Assembly: GCF_019207025.1 (NCBI RefSeq) | Contig: NZ_JAEEGC010000004.1 | Location: forward strand, 1 to 64,000 | DNA: 64,000 nt | Direction of reading: 5' to 3' | Source of the DNA: Clostridium thailandense | Lineage (GTDB): Bacteria; Bacillota; Clostridia; Clostridiales; Clostridiaceae | In this document: in pieces, positions 26,054-35,261 of the stretch | Layout of the letters: each line of letters begins with the position of its first letter | How positions within the stretch are numbered: the first letter of the stretch is position 1 | Translations under genes and position numbers: made by a program | The notes under the pieces: generated by a model | Told to the model about the DNA's origin: nothing | Database searches by the model: none | The model's input: the letters and a program-made list of their open reading frames with translations, nothing else

Positions 26054-28507
26054 TTATTGTGCAGGAGTAAACCAAGTTGATAGATCATAAAGTCCAGATT
26101 CAATAAGCTCTCCATGAGGTGAGGATAACTTAATATAGCAAGTAGCGCCTGGATACATCATTGTTGCAAAGGATGTTACTCCGTTGTACTTAGCTGGAGT
26201 ACTGTATATAGTTTTGCCATTGACATCCATTAAAGTTACCACAGCGTTCTTACCTATGCTAGGGGAAACAAATGTAATGTTTAAATAACCTGAAGTGCTA
26301 GCTGTAATCTTAAAGAAATCCACATCATCTTTTTCAAGTCGGCCTCGTATTGGAGCTGCATTACCGTAGTTTTGTGAAGAATTAAGTTCCATAGCTGAAG
26401 CAAATGTATCATTTGATTCCTTTTCACTGATTATGGTTGATATAAATCTAGAATTTGAAGTACCATCCAGTCTTATCATAAAATTTCCGTCACTATAATC
26501 CATAGCCTGGTAGAAAACTAGTCCTCCAATTATTGAGATTACCTCAGACCTAATACTTGTCAGTTGAGTTTTATTAGAACCATCTACTCGTATTTTATAT
26601 AGGTTATCTCCATCTAAACGGCTTCTATAATAAATCCATCCATTATAGACAATCATACTTGCAGGAAAGTCATCAGAAATTTTGGTTCTTTCTGTTCCAT
26701 CAGTTTTAATTTTGTAAAGTTTATATCCAGGGCCTTTCTCAGTGAAGGTGCCATCAGCAGCTTCATAGTATATCCAGCCATCTTCAAGGTTAATAGAAGT
26801 TGATGAATCACTGCATAGTTTAGTTTTTCCACTTCCATCAATTTTCATCTTGTAGATAGAGTCGTTATCATTTGAGTTAGCATAATAAATATAATTGTCT
26901 GCTATACTCATGGAGTAATAAGTGTAATCATTGCTTAATTTAGTATTGTTAGAGCCATCGGTATTTATTCTGTAAAATCCAGATTCTTGCTGGTTTTTAT
27001 AACTATAATATATATAGTTTTTAACTACAGTAAAAACAGAATACTTATCTATTATTTTTGTTTTATCCGATCCATCAAGATTCATCCTGTATATTTTACC
27101 TGAATCTGATGAATTACTGTAATAAATATGATTATCTGCAATATTAATATTTAAGGCATAGTCATCACTTATCTTTGTAAGTTCAGTGCCATCATCTTTA
27201 ATTCTATATACCTTGTTGCCGTCTTTTGAAGTAGAATAATACAGATAACCTTTATAATAGGCAACATTTGTACCATTACCAATATTACGAGTTGAACCAT
27301 CAGTGTCTGCTACTACGTTTAAGTTCAATTTGACTTTTCCATCATAGCCTGATACAGTACCTTCAAACTGATAGGCAGCTGCTTTGGAGGTATCTACTTT
27401 TTTTGAATTCCACAATACAGGAACAAACTTTGTAGATCCATCCTCAAAGCTTGCAATTGCCTTAGGTGGAAAGTGATAGTCTTCATTAATAAAGGCTATA
27501 TCTGATATATCATCAACTCTAACAATATTTGAATATTTAACCATGTTCGTTAAATTATATTCTGCAATAGCATCTACTGCTCCAGTGCCGCCAAGAATGT
27601 TAACTGTCTTGCAGTTTTGTTGTTTTAGGAAATCATAAGTTGCCTGTCCAAATGCATTGTCTACAAGTACTATTGGAGCATTATAGTTGGAAGCAAGAAC
27701 ACTACCAGACAAAGCATCTGGAAAGTTATTAGCGGAGGCAACAAACATTGAAGTAAGATCTAAGGAGTCTTGGAATTCATTTAAAACCCTTATATTTGTT
27801 TCATACCTATCCATACCGCTTAAACGCTTTGGATTCTTTAAAGATGATTTTATATCAGAACTTAGAACACCTACACCGCCAACAACATAGGAAACTGGTA
27901 TATTTTTATCCTCTAGATATGTGCTAACTTTGTTAGGCAGCGAGTCTTTTGAGGATAACAAAATAGGCATGTCCATCTTAGCTGCTATAGGGGCAATGCT
28001 TAATGCATCTGGAAAATTCTCTCCTGAAGCTATTGCAATGCCATTCTCTGTAGTCAGCTGTTCTGCAACTTTTACAGAGGTTTCAAATCTATCTTCACCA
28101 GCAAGTCTTGTACAAGTTATACCAAGCTCTTTTAGCTGATTTTCTATACTAGAAGATATTACTCCAGTTCCCCCTATTATATACACATTCTTAGTTTTAA
28201 GCTTGGCAAGTTCCTCCAAGGCTGAACTATTGAGTTTGTCTTTGGATGTAAGAATTATTGGGGCATTCTTAGATTTTGCTAGTGGTGCAGCACAAAGTGC
28301 ATCAGGAAAGTTTTCACCGTTAGCTATTATTACATTGGGTGCTTCTGCCCAACCTTTTTTTACTATTGATAGGTTTGTTTCATACCTATCTAAGCCAGAT
28401 ATTCTAGTGACATCAGGAGAAGCTGCTTGAGTTTTGCTTGTAAAGGTTAAGGTAGCCAATAGTATCGTAAATAAACACAATATAGATGAAGCTTTTCTAT
28501 TTTCCAT
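26054..28507 (-). CDS. Secreted cell-wall-binding repeat 2 protein with DUF5050 propeller
   Basis: 817 aa. Signal peptide about 1-28 (ending TSKTQAAS), then three cell-wall-binding-repeat-2 units (about 30-330; RISGLDRYETNLSIVKKGW, YIIGGTGVISSSIENQL, RLAGEDRFETSVKVAEQL), an Ig-like bacterial segment (about 340-410), a run of DUF5050-type blades with the repeat YYSNSSDSGKIYRMNLDGS (about 415-690), and a C-terminal domain like bacterial pre-peptidase domains (ESNDTFASAMELN; about 700-817). ATG 28507 is chosen because GGAGG is 5 bases upstream. Probably a wall-bound adhesin or scaffold. Confidence 0.9.
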   Translation of the reverse strand: MENRKASSILCLFTILLATLTFTSKTQAASPDVTRISGLDRYETNLSIVKKGWAEAPNVIIANGENFPDALCAAPLAKSKNAPIILTSKDKLNSSALEELAKLKTKNVYIIGGTGVISSSIENQLKELGITCTRLAGEDRFETSVKVAEQLTTENGIAIASGENFPDALSIAPIAAKMDMPILLSSKDSLPNKVSTYLEDKNIPVSYVVGGVGVLSSDIKSSLKNPKRLSGMDRYETNIRVLNEFQDSLDLTSMFVASANNFPDALSGSVLASNYNAPIVLVDNAFGQATYDFLKQQNCKTVNILGGTGAVDAIAEYNLTNMVKYSNIVRVDDISDIAFINEDYHFPPKAIASFEDGSTKFVPVLWNSKKVDTSKAAAYQFEGTVSGYDGKVKLNLNVVADTDGSTRNIGNGTNVAYYKGYLYYSTSKDGNKVYRIKDDGTELTKISDDYALNINIADNHIYYSNSSDSGKIYRMNLDGSDKTKIIDKYSVFTVVKNYIYYSYKNQQESGFYRINTDGSNNTKLSNDYTYYSMSIADNYIYYANSNDNDSIYKMKIDGSGKTKLCSDSSTSINLEDGWIYYEAADGTFTEKGPGYKLYKIKTDGTERTKISDDFPASMIVYNGWIYYRSRLDGDNLYKIRVDGSNKTQLTSIRSEVISIIGGLVFYQAMDYSDGNFMIRLDGTSNSRFISTIISEKESNDTFASAMELNSSQNYGNAAPIRGRLEKDDVDFFKITASTSGYLNITFVSPSIGKNAVVTLMDVNGKTIYSTPAKYNGVTSFATMMYPGATCYIKLSSPHGELIESGLYDLSTWFTPAQ

Positions 28508-28655
28508 ATTTTCCTCCAAATATTAATAAGTTGTTAACACCATTTTAACTTTTTTGATACTAGTAAGCTACTGGAAATGTATTCAATGCTTCTGCAAATT
28601 CTTTTTTATAGAATATTATAAAAAAGTTCTGTAAAATAGAAAAAGAGGTGAGAGT

Positions 28656-29624
28656 ATGCTATATAAAAATATTAATAATTCAGAGTTAAAAGTTTCATCC
28701 ATATGTTTAGGTTCTGCTTTTATGGGAAGTTCAACAATCCCTAAGAAAGAGTCCCACGGGCTTTTAGATCTTTTTGAAGCTGAAGGTGGCAACTTCATTG
28801 ACACTGCTCATATATATTCAGATTGGCTTCCGGGGGAAAAGAGTATAAGTGAAAAGACTATAGGAGAATGGCTTAAAATAAAGAAAAATAGACATAACAT
28901 GATTATTGGAACGAAAGGTGCTCATCCTGACTTTGGAGCTATGAATGTATCTCGTTTATCAAAAAAAGAAGTTTTGTCAGATTTGGAAGGAAGTCTGCAA
29001 GCTCTTAAAACTGACTATATAGATATTTATTGGCTTCATCGTGATGATGAAAACCGCCCAGTGGAAGAAATAATTGACTATTTAAATGAATTTGTTAAAA
29101 GTGGTAAAATATTAAACTTTGGATGTTCTAATTGGAAGGCATATAGAATGAAAGAAGCTTTAGACTATGCAGCAAAGAAAAAAATTAATGGGTTTGTAGC
29201 TAATCAAAATATGTGGAGTTATGCAGAACTCAACGTTGAAAATCTAGAAGATAAAACCTTAGTAGTCATGGATAAGGAAGCTAGAGAAATTCATAATACA
29301 TATTCTTTAGCAGCCATACCCTACTCTTCACAAGCTAATGGCTTTTTCACTAAGTTAAGCCAGAATAGATTGTCTGATGCTGTGAAAAAGTTGTATTTTA
29401 ATAATGAGAATTTGGATGGCTATGAAAGAGTAAAAAAAGTTGCAAAGGAGAAGGGGATGACCATAAGTGATGTGGTTCTAACATATTTAACTTCTCAGCC
29501 TTTTGTAACTGTTCCGGTAGTAGGCTGTAGAAATGAGGAGCAGCTTAAGGATAGTTTAAAGGCTTCAGACCTTAAATTTAATAGAGAGATTTTAGAGTAT
29601 CTGGAGTATAGAGAAAACAAATAA
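28656..29624 (+). CDS. Aldo/keto reductase
   Basis: 322-aa (alpha/beta)8 barrel oxidoreductase. FIDTAHIYSDW carries the catalytic Asp/Tyr, DIYWLHRDD the catalytic His region, and FGCSNWKAYRM the conserved loop. The C-terminal NADPH motif (TVPVVGCRNEEQL) is typical. The substrate is not predictable. AAAGAGGTGAG precedes the start. It is a stand-alone gene divergent from the surface protein. Confidence 0.88.
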   Translation: MLYKNINNSELKVSSICLGSAFMGSSTIPKKESHGLLDLFEAEGGNFIDTAHIYSDWLPGEKSISEKTIGEWLKIKKNRHNMIIGTKGAHPDFGAMNVSRLSKKEVLSDLEGSLQALKTDYIDIYWLHRDDENRPVEEIIDYLNEFVKSGKILNFGCSNWKAYRMKEALDYAAKKKINGFVANQNMWSYAELNVENLEDKTLVVMDKEAREIHNTYSLAAIPYSSQANGFFTKLSQNRLSDAVKKLYFNNENLDGYERVKKVAKEKGMTISDVVLTYLTSQPFVTVPVVGCRNEEQLKDSLKASDLKFNREILEYLEYRENK

Positions 29625-29641
29625 TATATTTTATTAAATAG

Positions 29642-29702
29642 ATTGGATGCTTTTATAAAAAGTTGAATTGGAGGTTTTTTAAATTAATCCAATTGGTATA
29701 AT
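29642..29702 (+). promoter_or_regulatory. Promoter/operator of racemase gene, matching the MocR promoter
   Basis: ATTGGATG at 29642 and ATTGGAGG at 29667 are direct repeats 25 bp apart, with TATAAT at 29697-29702. Repeat sequence, spacing and distance to -10 equal those at 22858-22918, so the MocR protein likely controls this gene as well. Confidence 0.6.
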
Positions 29703-29771
29703 TTAATTATCCTATAAAATAATTATAGGAATAAAAAGATTAAAAGATAATTTAAAAAGGAGATGTCTTAA

Positions 29772-30479
29772 GTGAAAAAAATTGGGTTAATAGGTGGAAT
29801 GAGCTGGGAATCGTCACTTGAATATTATAGAATTATAAATGAAACTGCTAAATTAAAATTAGGAGGACTTCATTCTGCAGAGTGTATTATGTATTCAGTG
29901 GATTTTGAAGAAATAGAAGCATTGCAGCACCAAAATAAGTGGAAAGAACTAACTAAGATCATGGTTAATACTGCTGAAAGTCTTAAAAAAGCAGGTGCTG
30001 ATTTTATTGTAATATGTACAAATACAATGCATAAAATGGCAAGTGATATAGAAAATGAAGTAGGAATAAAAGTTTTGCATATAGCGGAAGTAACAGGTGA
30101 AAAAATAATTAAAAAAGAAATGAAGAAGGTTGGATTGCTTGGAACTAAATTTACTATGGAAGGAGATTTCTATAAAAAAGTATTGAAAGATAAATTTAAT
30201 ATTGATGTGGTTATTCCAGATGAAGCTGATAGAGATATTGTCCACCAGGTTATTTATGAGGAACTATGTAAAGGAATTATAAATGAGGCTTCAAGAGAAA
30301 AATATAAAAGAATAATAGAGCAGTTAGCATCAAAGGGTGCAGAGGGAATAGTACTTGGATGTACAGAAATACCTTTATTAATAAAGCAAGAGGATGTTAA
30401 TATTCCAATTTTTGATACAACAACAATACATGCTGTTTCTGCTGTTGAATTTGCTTTGGATAAAGTAAGTAGCAAGTGA
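29772..30479 (+). CDS. Aspartate/glutamate racemase family protein
   Basis: 235-aa PLP-independent racemase. IGLIGGMSWESSLEYYR begins the fold; the two catalytic cysteines are Cys82 (ICTNTMH) and Cys197 (LGCTEIP), and LLGTKFTMEGDFY is a further family hallmark. It interconverts L- and D-forms of aspartate, glutamate or a related amino acid. GTG start, with AAAAAGGAGATG upstream. Its promoter carries the same direct repeats as the MocR-desulfidase operon, linking it to amino acid sensing. Confidence 0.9.
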   Translation: MKKIGLIGGMSWESSLEYYRIINETAKLKLGGLHSAECIMYSVDFEEIEALQHQNKWKELTKIMVNTAESLKKAGADFIVICTNTMHKMASDIENEVGIKVLHIAEVTGEKIIKKEMKKVGLLGTKFTMEGDFYKKVLKDKFNIDVVIPDEADRDIVHQVIYEELCKGIINEASREKYKRIIEQLASKGAEGIVLGCTEIPLLIKQEDVNIPIFDTTTIHAVSAVEFALDKVSSK

Positions 30480-30889
30480 TTTAGATTTAAAGAATTTTAT
30501 GTTTTTTTATTAGGAATGTTCTCTAAATTTCTAATTATAATAAATCATAAGCGATTTTAAATAACTTCTTTTCAAGCAGTTTCTGGTGGCTTCCACTATA
30601 GGTTTATTATAATTTGCTCTCTTAAAAATATAATGCAATAGTATAAGACTAATATTTTACTTGTTAGTTTACAAATAATCAATAGGTATTGTGAAAAATA
30701 GCAAACTCAACCTTTTCAAGTTTCGCAAGTATCCCAGAAGTGTAAAATTTGATGATAATTAAAACAAAATGAGCTTGAGGATATATTACAATAAAAGTTG
30801 TCAATTAATTTATCCTATGCTATGCTACTTTTATCGAAATACACAGAGATTTGTATTAAATTTACACTTTCAAAGGGAGAATTAGAACT
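30480..30889. other. Intergenic region upstream of regulator gene
   Basis: About 410 bases without a gene. Nothing structured is obvious; TTGTCA (near 30799) with TATGCT about 17 bases downstream could be the promoter of the gene at 30890. Confidence 0.3.
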
Positions 30890-32221
30890 ATGAATTTATT
30901 AATTGTTGGTCATCCCCTTCGTTTCGATAAAATTAAAAACGAGCTAAAAAATAACTTTAATGAAATTGAAGCGGAATATATAGAGTATTGGAATTATTCT
31001 AGTACAGATGATTTATTAAAATATATTAGAAACAATGAAGGTTCTATAGATGCTTTGCTATTTACAGGAGAACTAGCTTTTAACTGGTTTAATGCTAGTA
31101 TGTTCCCTGATATTATTTCAGATTATATATATAAGGATTCTGGTTCTCTTTTAAAAATGTTATTACATGCTTTGTTTAAAGGACTTGATATTTCTAAGAT
31201 TAGCATTGACAGCTATAGTAAGGATTTAATATATGAAGCATATGAAGAAATTGAATTGAATAAAGATAGCCAAAACATATATATTTGTCCTAAATATACA
31301 TATCAGGAAAATACTTACTCAGAAGAGGTATATTTTTTTCACAAGAAAAATTTTTACGAAAAGAAAGTTTCTTGCTGCTTTACAGCAATATCCCCTGTTT
31401 ATGAAAAACTTTCTAATGATAATATTCCTTGTTTTTTGTTTCAACCTACAAGAGACGTTATAAGAAACACATTATTAAAACTTCAATTAAAACATTCAAT
31501 AAAAGTTAATGAATACAGCCAAATAGTTGCTATTTCTCTAGAAATAGATTTACCAGATGAAGAATCTATAATTAATAAAGATGAGTATCAAATAATTCTA
31601 GAAAATATGAACGTTTCTAAACAAGTCTATATATTTGCTCAAAAAATTGAAGCTGCAGTACAAGAAGTTAACTTTAGAGGATTTATGCTATTTTCTACAA
31701 AGAAAATTTTAGAAACTGAAACAGATAACCTCCAAAAATTTGATATATTTAAAATGGTAAATGAAAATACTTTGAGTACAATAAGCGTAGGTGTAGGATA
31801 TGGCAAAACAGCAAGAGAATCTAGATATTATGCCAACTTAGGTTTGATAAAAGCTAAAAAACATGGTGGAAATAAAGCATTTATTTTATACGATATAAAA
31901 ACAATAGTTGGACCTATCGATTATTTAAAAAAATCTAAAGCTAAGATAAGTTCTAATAAAATTGATGGAAAGCTTTTAAAAATTGCCGAAAAATGTGAAA
32001 TAAGCATAAATACAATATTCAAGCTGTATACTATTGTGCAGCAGCAAAAAAAAGATTGTTTCACTTCTCACGAATTAGCTAAATATTTTGGTACCACACC
32101 AAGAACAATGTACAGAATAGTTAATAAATTAGAACAAAATGGTTTTGCTGAATTTGTTGGTAAAAAAATAGTATCTGATACAGGTAGACCAAGCAGATTA
32201 ATAAAAATATGTATTTATTAA
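30890..32221 (+). CDS. Regulator with degenerate GGDEF-like domain and C-terminal HTH
   Basis: 443 aa. The N-terminal ~200 residues are an unassigned sensor-like domain. Residues about 235-345 resemble the GGDEF/GTP cyclohydrolase III fold (TISVGVGYGKTARESRYYAN and LIKAKKHGGNKAFILYD) but lack a GGDEF signature, so it is not a working cyclase. The C-terminus is a helix-turn-helix (FTSHELAKYFGTTPRTMYRI). Comparable regulators accompany peptidase/transporter genes in clostridia. It lies upstream of the M20 peptidase and YjiH/YjiG genes in the same direction and is their likely regulator. Confidence 0.65.
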   Translation: MNLLIVGHPLRFDKIKNELKNNFNEIEAEYIEYWNYSSTDDLLKYIRNNEGSIDALLFTGELAFNWFNASMFPDIISDYIYKDSGSLLKMLLHALFKGLDISKISIDSYSKDLIYEAYEEIELNKDSQNIYICPKYTYQENTYSEEVYFFHKKNFYEKKVSCCFTAISPVYEKLSNDNIPCFLFQPTRDVIRNTLLKLQLKHSIKVNEYSQIVAISLEIDLPDEESIINKDEYQIILENMNVSKQVYIFAQKIEAAVQEVNFRGFMLFSTKKILETETDNLQKFDIFKMVNENTLSTISVGVGYGKTARESRYYANLGLIKAKKHGGNKAFILYDIKTIVGPIDYLKKSKAKISSNKIDGKLLKIAEKCEISINTIFKLYTIVQQQKKDCFTSHELAKYFGTTPRTMYRIVNKLEQNGFAEFVGKKIVSDTGRPSRLIKICIY

Positions 32222-32228
32222 AATTTTA

Positions 32229-32275
32229 AAGTCTCTGGATTTATAAAAATTATTAATCCAGAGACTTATTTTTAT
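32229..32275 (+). terminator. Rho-independent terminator
   Basis: AAGTCTCTGGATT pairs perfectly with AATCCAGAGACTT and is followed by ATTTTTAT, directly after the regulator gene. Confidence 0.8.
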
Positions 32276-32352
32276 GTGTTTTAACAATATAATTTTGATC
32301 TACTGAACAATGTTTTAGATTAAATATATCTTAATTTTAAAAATAATAAGTA

Positions 32353-32426
32353 TATTTAGGTTAATGACAACTTAAAGACAATATACAGTCAAAAACATAA
32401 TTAGTATAATTACATTAACCTAAATA
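32353..32426 (+). promoter_or_regulatory. Widely spaced perfect 14-bp inverted repeat upstream of peptidase operon
   Basis: TATTTAGGTTAATG (32353-32366) and CATTAACCTAAATA (32413-32426) are exact inverted copies 46 bases apart. A TATAAT (32405-32410) lies just inside the right arm. The right arm ends 106 bases before the peptidase start. A looping repressor or a pair of operator sites for the regulator at 30890 is plausible. Confidence 0.5.
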
Positions 32427-32532
32427 GCTATTATGGTATAAATATACAAAATTTAGAAGTTTAAAACTTAGCTTAATTATAATGAATGTAAAATTTATTA
32501 TAACTTAAATGAGCATAAATGGAGGAATTTAG

Positions 32533-33711
32533 ATGATACTAGAACAAAAAAAGAAAGCTTTTGAATTTATAGATTTTCATAAAAATGAAATGTTAGCTTT
32601 ATGGGAAGAGCTTGTAAATACAGAAAGTGGTGCTAGAGATAAGGAATCAGTAGATAATTTGGCTGTGAAATTAAAAAATATAATTGAAAATATAGGAATG
32701 AATACAAAAATAGTTGAGTACAAAAATGCGGGAAATTCTATCGTAGCAGAATTTGGAACAGATAGGCGTAAAAAAGGAATTGTTTTTTCAGGTCATATGG
32801 ATACTGTTTTCAAAAAAGATACAGCTAAAAATAATCCTTTTAGAATTGAAAATGGTAAAGCTTATGGTCCAGGAGTTTTAGATATGAAAGGTGGTATTGT
32901 TATTGCTCTTTATGCCATTAAAGCTCTAAATTCAGTGGGATACAATGAAAGACCTATAAAATTAATTATTTCTGGGGATGAAGAAACAGGTCATAGCAAT
33001 AATCCAGCAGGTGCTGAGTTATTTATTAATGAAGCTAAAGGTTTCACAGCTGCATTCAATTTTGAAACTGGTTTTACTGATAACGGAATTATAGTAGGAC
33101 GTAAAGGAGTTGCTCAATATACTTTAGAAGTGGAAGGAGTTTCTGCTCACGCAGGTAATGCACCAGAAAAAGGAAGAAGTGCAATAGAAGAAATCGCTCA
33201 TAAAGTACTTGATATACAAAACTTAACTAATTGGGAAGAAGGTATTAACTTTAACGCAGGAACTATTCAAGGTGGTACTGTATCAAATGCAATTCCAGAC
33301 TATGCTAAGGTAGAAATTGATGTACGATATACAAAGGTTAGTAAAAAAGCTGAAATCACAAAGAGCCTGGAAGAAATTGCAGCTAAAACATACGTAGAAG
33401 GTACAAAAACTAAGCTGACAGTTAAAAATTTTATGTATCCTATGGAAACTACTGATGGCGTGATGAATCTATTTGAACTTGCTAAAAATACTTCTATAGA
33501 AATAGGCTTTGGAGAAGTGTATCCAAAAACAACTGGAGGCGGATCAGATGCATCCAACACTGTTATTGCAGGTGTCCCAACAATTTGTGCTGTGGGAGTT
33601 AAGGGTGAGTGGAATCATACGTCTAGAGAATATGCTGAGGTAGAATCTTTATTTGAAAGAACAAAATTTGTAATTGCTTGTGTAATGAATCTAAAAGATG
33701 ATTTAGTATAA
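32533..33711 (+). CDS. M20 family metallopeptidase (carboxypeptidase G2-like)
   Basis: 392-aa two-domain zinc peptidase. Metal and catalytic motifs are in order: SGHMDTVF (first His, with Asp two on), GPGVLDMKGG (bridging Asp), SGDEETGHS (catalytic Glu pair) and a C-terminal GEWNHTSREY His. The dimerisation domain contains EGVSAHAGNAPEKGRSA. Members cleave C-terminal Glu or dipeptides in the cytoplasm. GGAGGA precedes the ATG. It forms an operon with the YjiH/YjiG pair, suggesting uptake and hydrolysis of a peptide or N-acyl amino acid. Confidence 0.9.
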   Translation: MILEQKKKAFEFIDFHKNEMLALWEELVNTESGARDKESVDNLAVKLKNIIENIGMNTKIVEYKNAGNSIVAEFGTDRRKKGIVFSGHMDTVFKKDTAKNNPFRIENGKAYGPGVLDMKGGIVIALYAIKALNSVGYNERPIKLIISGDEETGHSNNPAGAELFINEAKGFTAAFNFETGFTDNGIIVGRKGVAQYTLEVEGVSAHAGNAPEKGRSAIEEIAHKVLDIQNLTNWEEGINFNAGTIQGGTVSNAIPDYAKVEIDVRYTKVSKKAEITKSLEEIAAKTYVEGTKTKLTVKNFMYPMETTDGVMNLFELAKNTSIEIGFGEVYPKTTGGGSDASNTVIAGVPTICAVGVKGEWNHTSREYAEVESLFERTKFVIACVMNLKDDLV

Positions 33712-33732
33712 ACTTTATGAGGAGGAGTAAAA

Positions 33733-34392
33733 ATGTCTAATGAAAATAAAAAGGTAACATTAAAAGGCTGGATATCCTTAGCAGTGCTAATAATAGTATT
33801 TTCTGGTGTATTTAAAGACTTTAACGGCCCACTTAAAGCACTTGATTTTGAAAACCTCTGCGGCAACTTTGGCTTAATTGCTGGAAAAATGAATTTTCGT
33901 GGCCAAAATGGAACTGGAATTAGGGAAGGGTTTTTATTCGCATTAACTCTTATACCTTCAGTAATGTTTGCAATGGGTCTCATTAATGTAGCTGAAGCTA
34001 CAGGTGCATTCAAAGCTGCTGAAAAATTATTCACACCGCTTCTAAGGCCAATACTTGGAGTTCCCGGTTCTGCAGGATTAGCTTTTGTAAGCTCCTTCAC
34101 AAGCTCAGATGTTTGTGCTGTATTAACAAAGGAATTAGCAGAAGAGAAGTTAATTACTGATAATGAACGTACAATCTTTGTATCCTTCCAATATGCGGCT
34201 TCAGCAGTAATAATGAACACAATTACCTGCGGCGCTCCATTAATCCCTATATCAAAACTATCAATTGGGATAATATTAGCAATTCAAATTATTGTTAAAA
34301 TATTTGGAGCAAATATAGTAAGATTTGTATTATACTATACAGCTAAAAAGAATAATGGAAATAGCGAAAGGAGTGTTGAAAATGCAGTCTAA
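33733..34392 (+). CDS. YjiH-like Gate-domain membrane protein
   Basis: 219-aa integral membrane protein with about five hydrophobic helices and a nucleoside-recognition (Gate, PF07670) domain around GFLFALTLIPSVMFAMGLIN and LGVPGSAGLAFVSSFTSSD. It resembles E. coli YjiH, which sits with YjiG next to the isoaspartyl dipeptidase gene. The transported compound is unproven. It begins 21 bases after the peptidase stop with GAGGAGGAG and overlaps the next gene by 11 bases. Confidence 0.8.
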   Translation: MSNENKKVTLKGWISLAVLIIVFSGVFKDFNGPLKALDFENLCGNFGLIAGKMNFRGQNGTGIREGFLFALTLIPSVMFAMGLINVAEATGAFKAAEKLFTPLLRPILGVPGSAGLAFVSSFTSSDVCAVLTKELAEEKLITDNERTIFVSFQYAASAVIMNTITCGAPLIPISKLSIGIILAIQIIVKIFGANIVRFVLYYTAKKNNGNSERSVENAV

Positions 34393-34879
34393 TGTCCAAC
34401 AAAATTCAAATAATCTTGCAGCTAAAAAAAATATTATAGAAACTTTTATGGCAGGCGCTAAAAAAGGTTTTTACATTGGAGTAGAACTCATTACTCCTGC
34501 AATGATATTAGGCTATGCAATAATTCAATTCCTTCAAATAACTGGTTTATTAGATATAGTTGGTAAATTGCTTAATCCTGTAATGATGGTATTTGGTTTA
34601 CCAGGTAAAGCAAGTGTAGCTTTAATAGCAGCATTCTTTGCAAAAACTGCTGGAGCAGCGGCAGCGGCAACATTGTATACAAATGGCGCAATCAATGCTG
34701 TACAAGCAACTATACTATTCCCAGCAACAATTCTTATGGGAACCTTAGTTGGCCATTATGTTAGAATTGTTATTGTTGCCAATACAAATAAAAAGTGGCA
34801 TCCCTTACTCATTGCAGTTCCTATTATTGATGCAGTAATAGCTATGCTGATAACAAGAGCTATTTTAAGCTTTATGTAA
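34382..34879 (+). CDS. YjiG-like Gate-domain membrane protein
   Basis: 165 aa with four hydrophobic helices. The Gate domain core is ITPAMILGYAIIQFLQITGL, then FGLPGKASVALIAAFFAKTA. It pairs with YjiH as two halves of one membrane complex (as with SpmA/SpmB). ATG 34382 is chosen over 34325 since AAAGGAGTG lies just upstream within the end of the YjiH gene. Last gene of the peptidase operon. Confidence 0.8.
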   Translation: MQSNVQQNSNNLAAKKNIIETFMAGAKKGFYIGVELITPAMILGYAIIQFLQITGLLDIVGKLLNPVMMVFGLPGKASVALIAAFFAKTAGAAAAATLYTNGAINAVQATILFPATILMGTLVGHYVRIVIVANTNKKWHPLLIAVPIIDAVIAMLITRAILSFM

Positions 34880-34936
34880 TAATTTTATAAATATGATTTT
34901 AACCTTCTTTAACCTTTAGGTGATACAAAAAAGGAG

Positions 34937-35101
34937 ATGCTTAAAACTAAGTTAGTTTCATTATATCTAGTTCTTTTTTCATCAACATTAACACTTGCTG
35001 TGCTTTTAGGAATGAGTAATTTCTACGTTATTTCTTTAAGGGTTATTAATGAAGAAGAATATATGGTATTTAAAATTCCAAACTCAACTAAAAATATGTA
35101 G
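34937..35101 (+). CDS. Possible small membrane protein
   Basis: 54 codons: MLKTKLVSLYLVLFSSTLTL starts a single membrane helix, followed by a short polar tail (RVINEEEYMVFKIP). An AAGGAG motif touches the ATG with no spacer, which is unfavourable. No family known. It lies 57 bases after YjiG and may be a small membrane peptide or chance. Confidence 0.3.
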   Translation: MLKTKLVSLYLVLFSSTLTLAVLLGMSNFYVISLRVINEEEYMVFKIPNSTKNM

Positions 35102-35240
35102 ACAACCCACATGTTCTTATGATATACTGATAAAGTTACATAAGAATGCGCCTTATGGTGTGAAACAATTTTATCAATAAAATTAAGATATTATTCGACT
35201 TTTGTGATTTTTATTGCGAAAGTCTTTTGTTTTTTTATGG
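35102..35240 (+). promoter_or_regulatory. Structured leader with intrinsic terminator before DUF5698 gene
   Basis: Upstream of the gene at 35262 there is ATAAG-AATGCGC-CTTAT, then AATTTTAT-CA-ATAAAATT, then a terminator-like stem GACTTT (35197) / AAAGTC (35219) followed by TTTTGTTTTTTT. A terminator placed inside a 5' leader suggests attenuation or a riboswitch. It does not match any riboswitch consensus that I can recall. Confidence 0.4.
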
Positions 35241-35261
35241 AAACGGAAATTAGGAGGAAAA

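Noticed and set aside
27687-28430. Several plus-strand ORFs opposite the large surface protein
   Set aside because: They are shadows of a repeat-rich coding strand, with no starts or families of their own.
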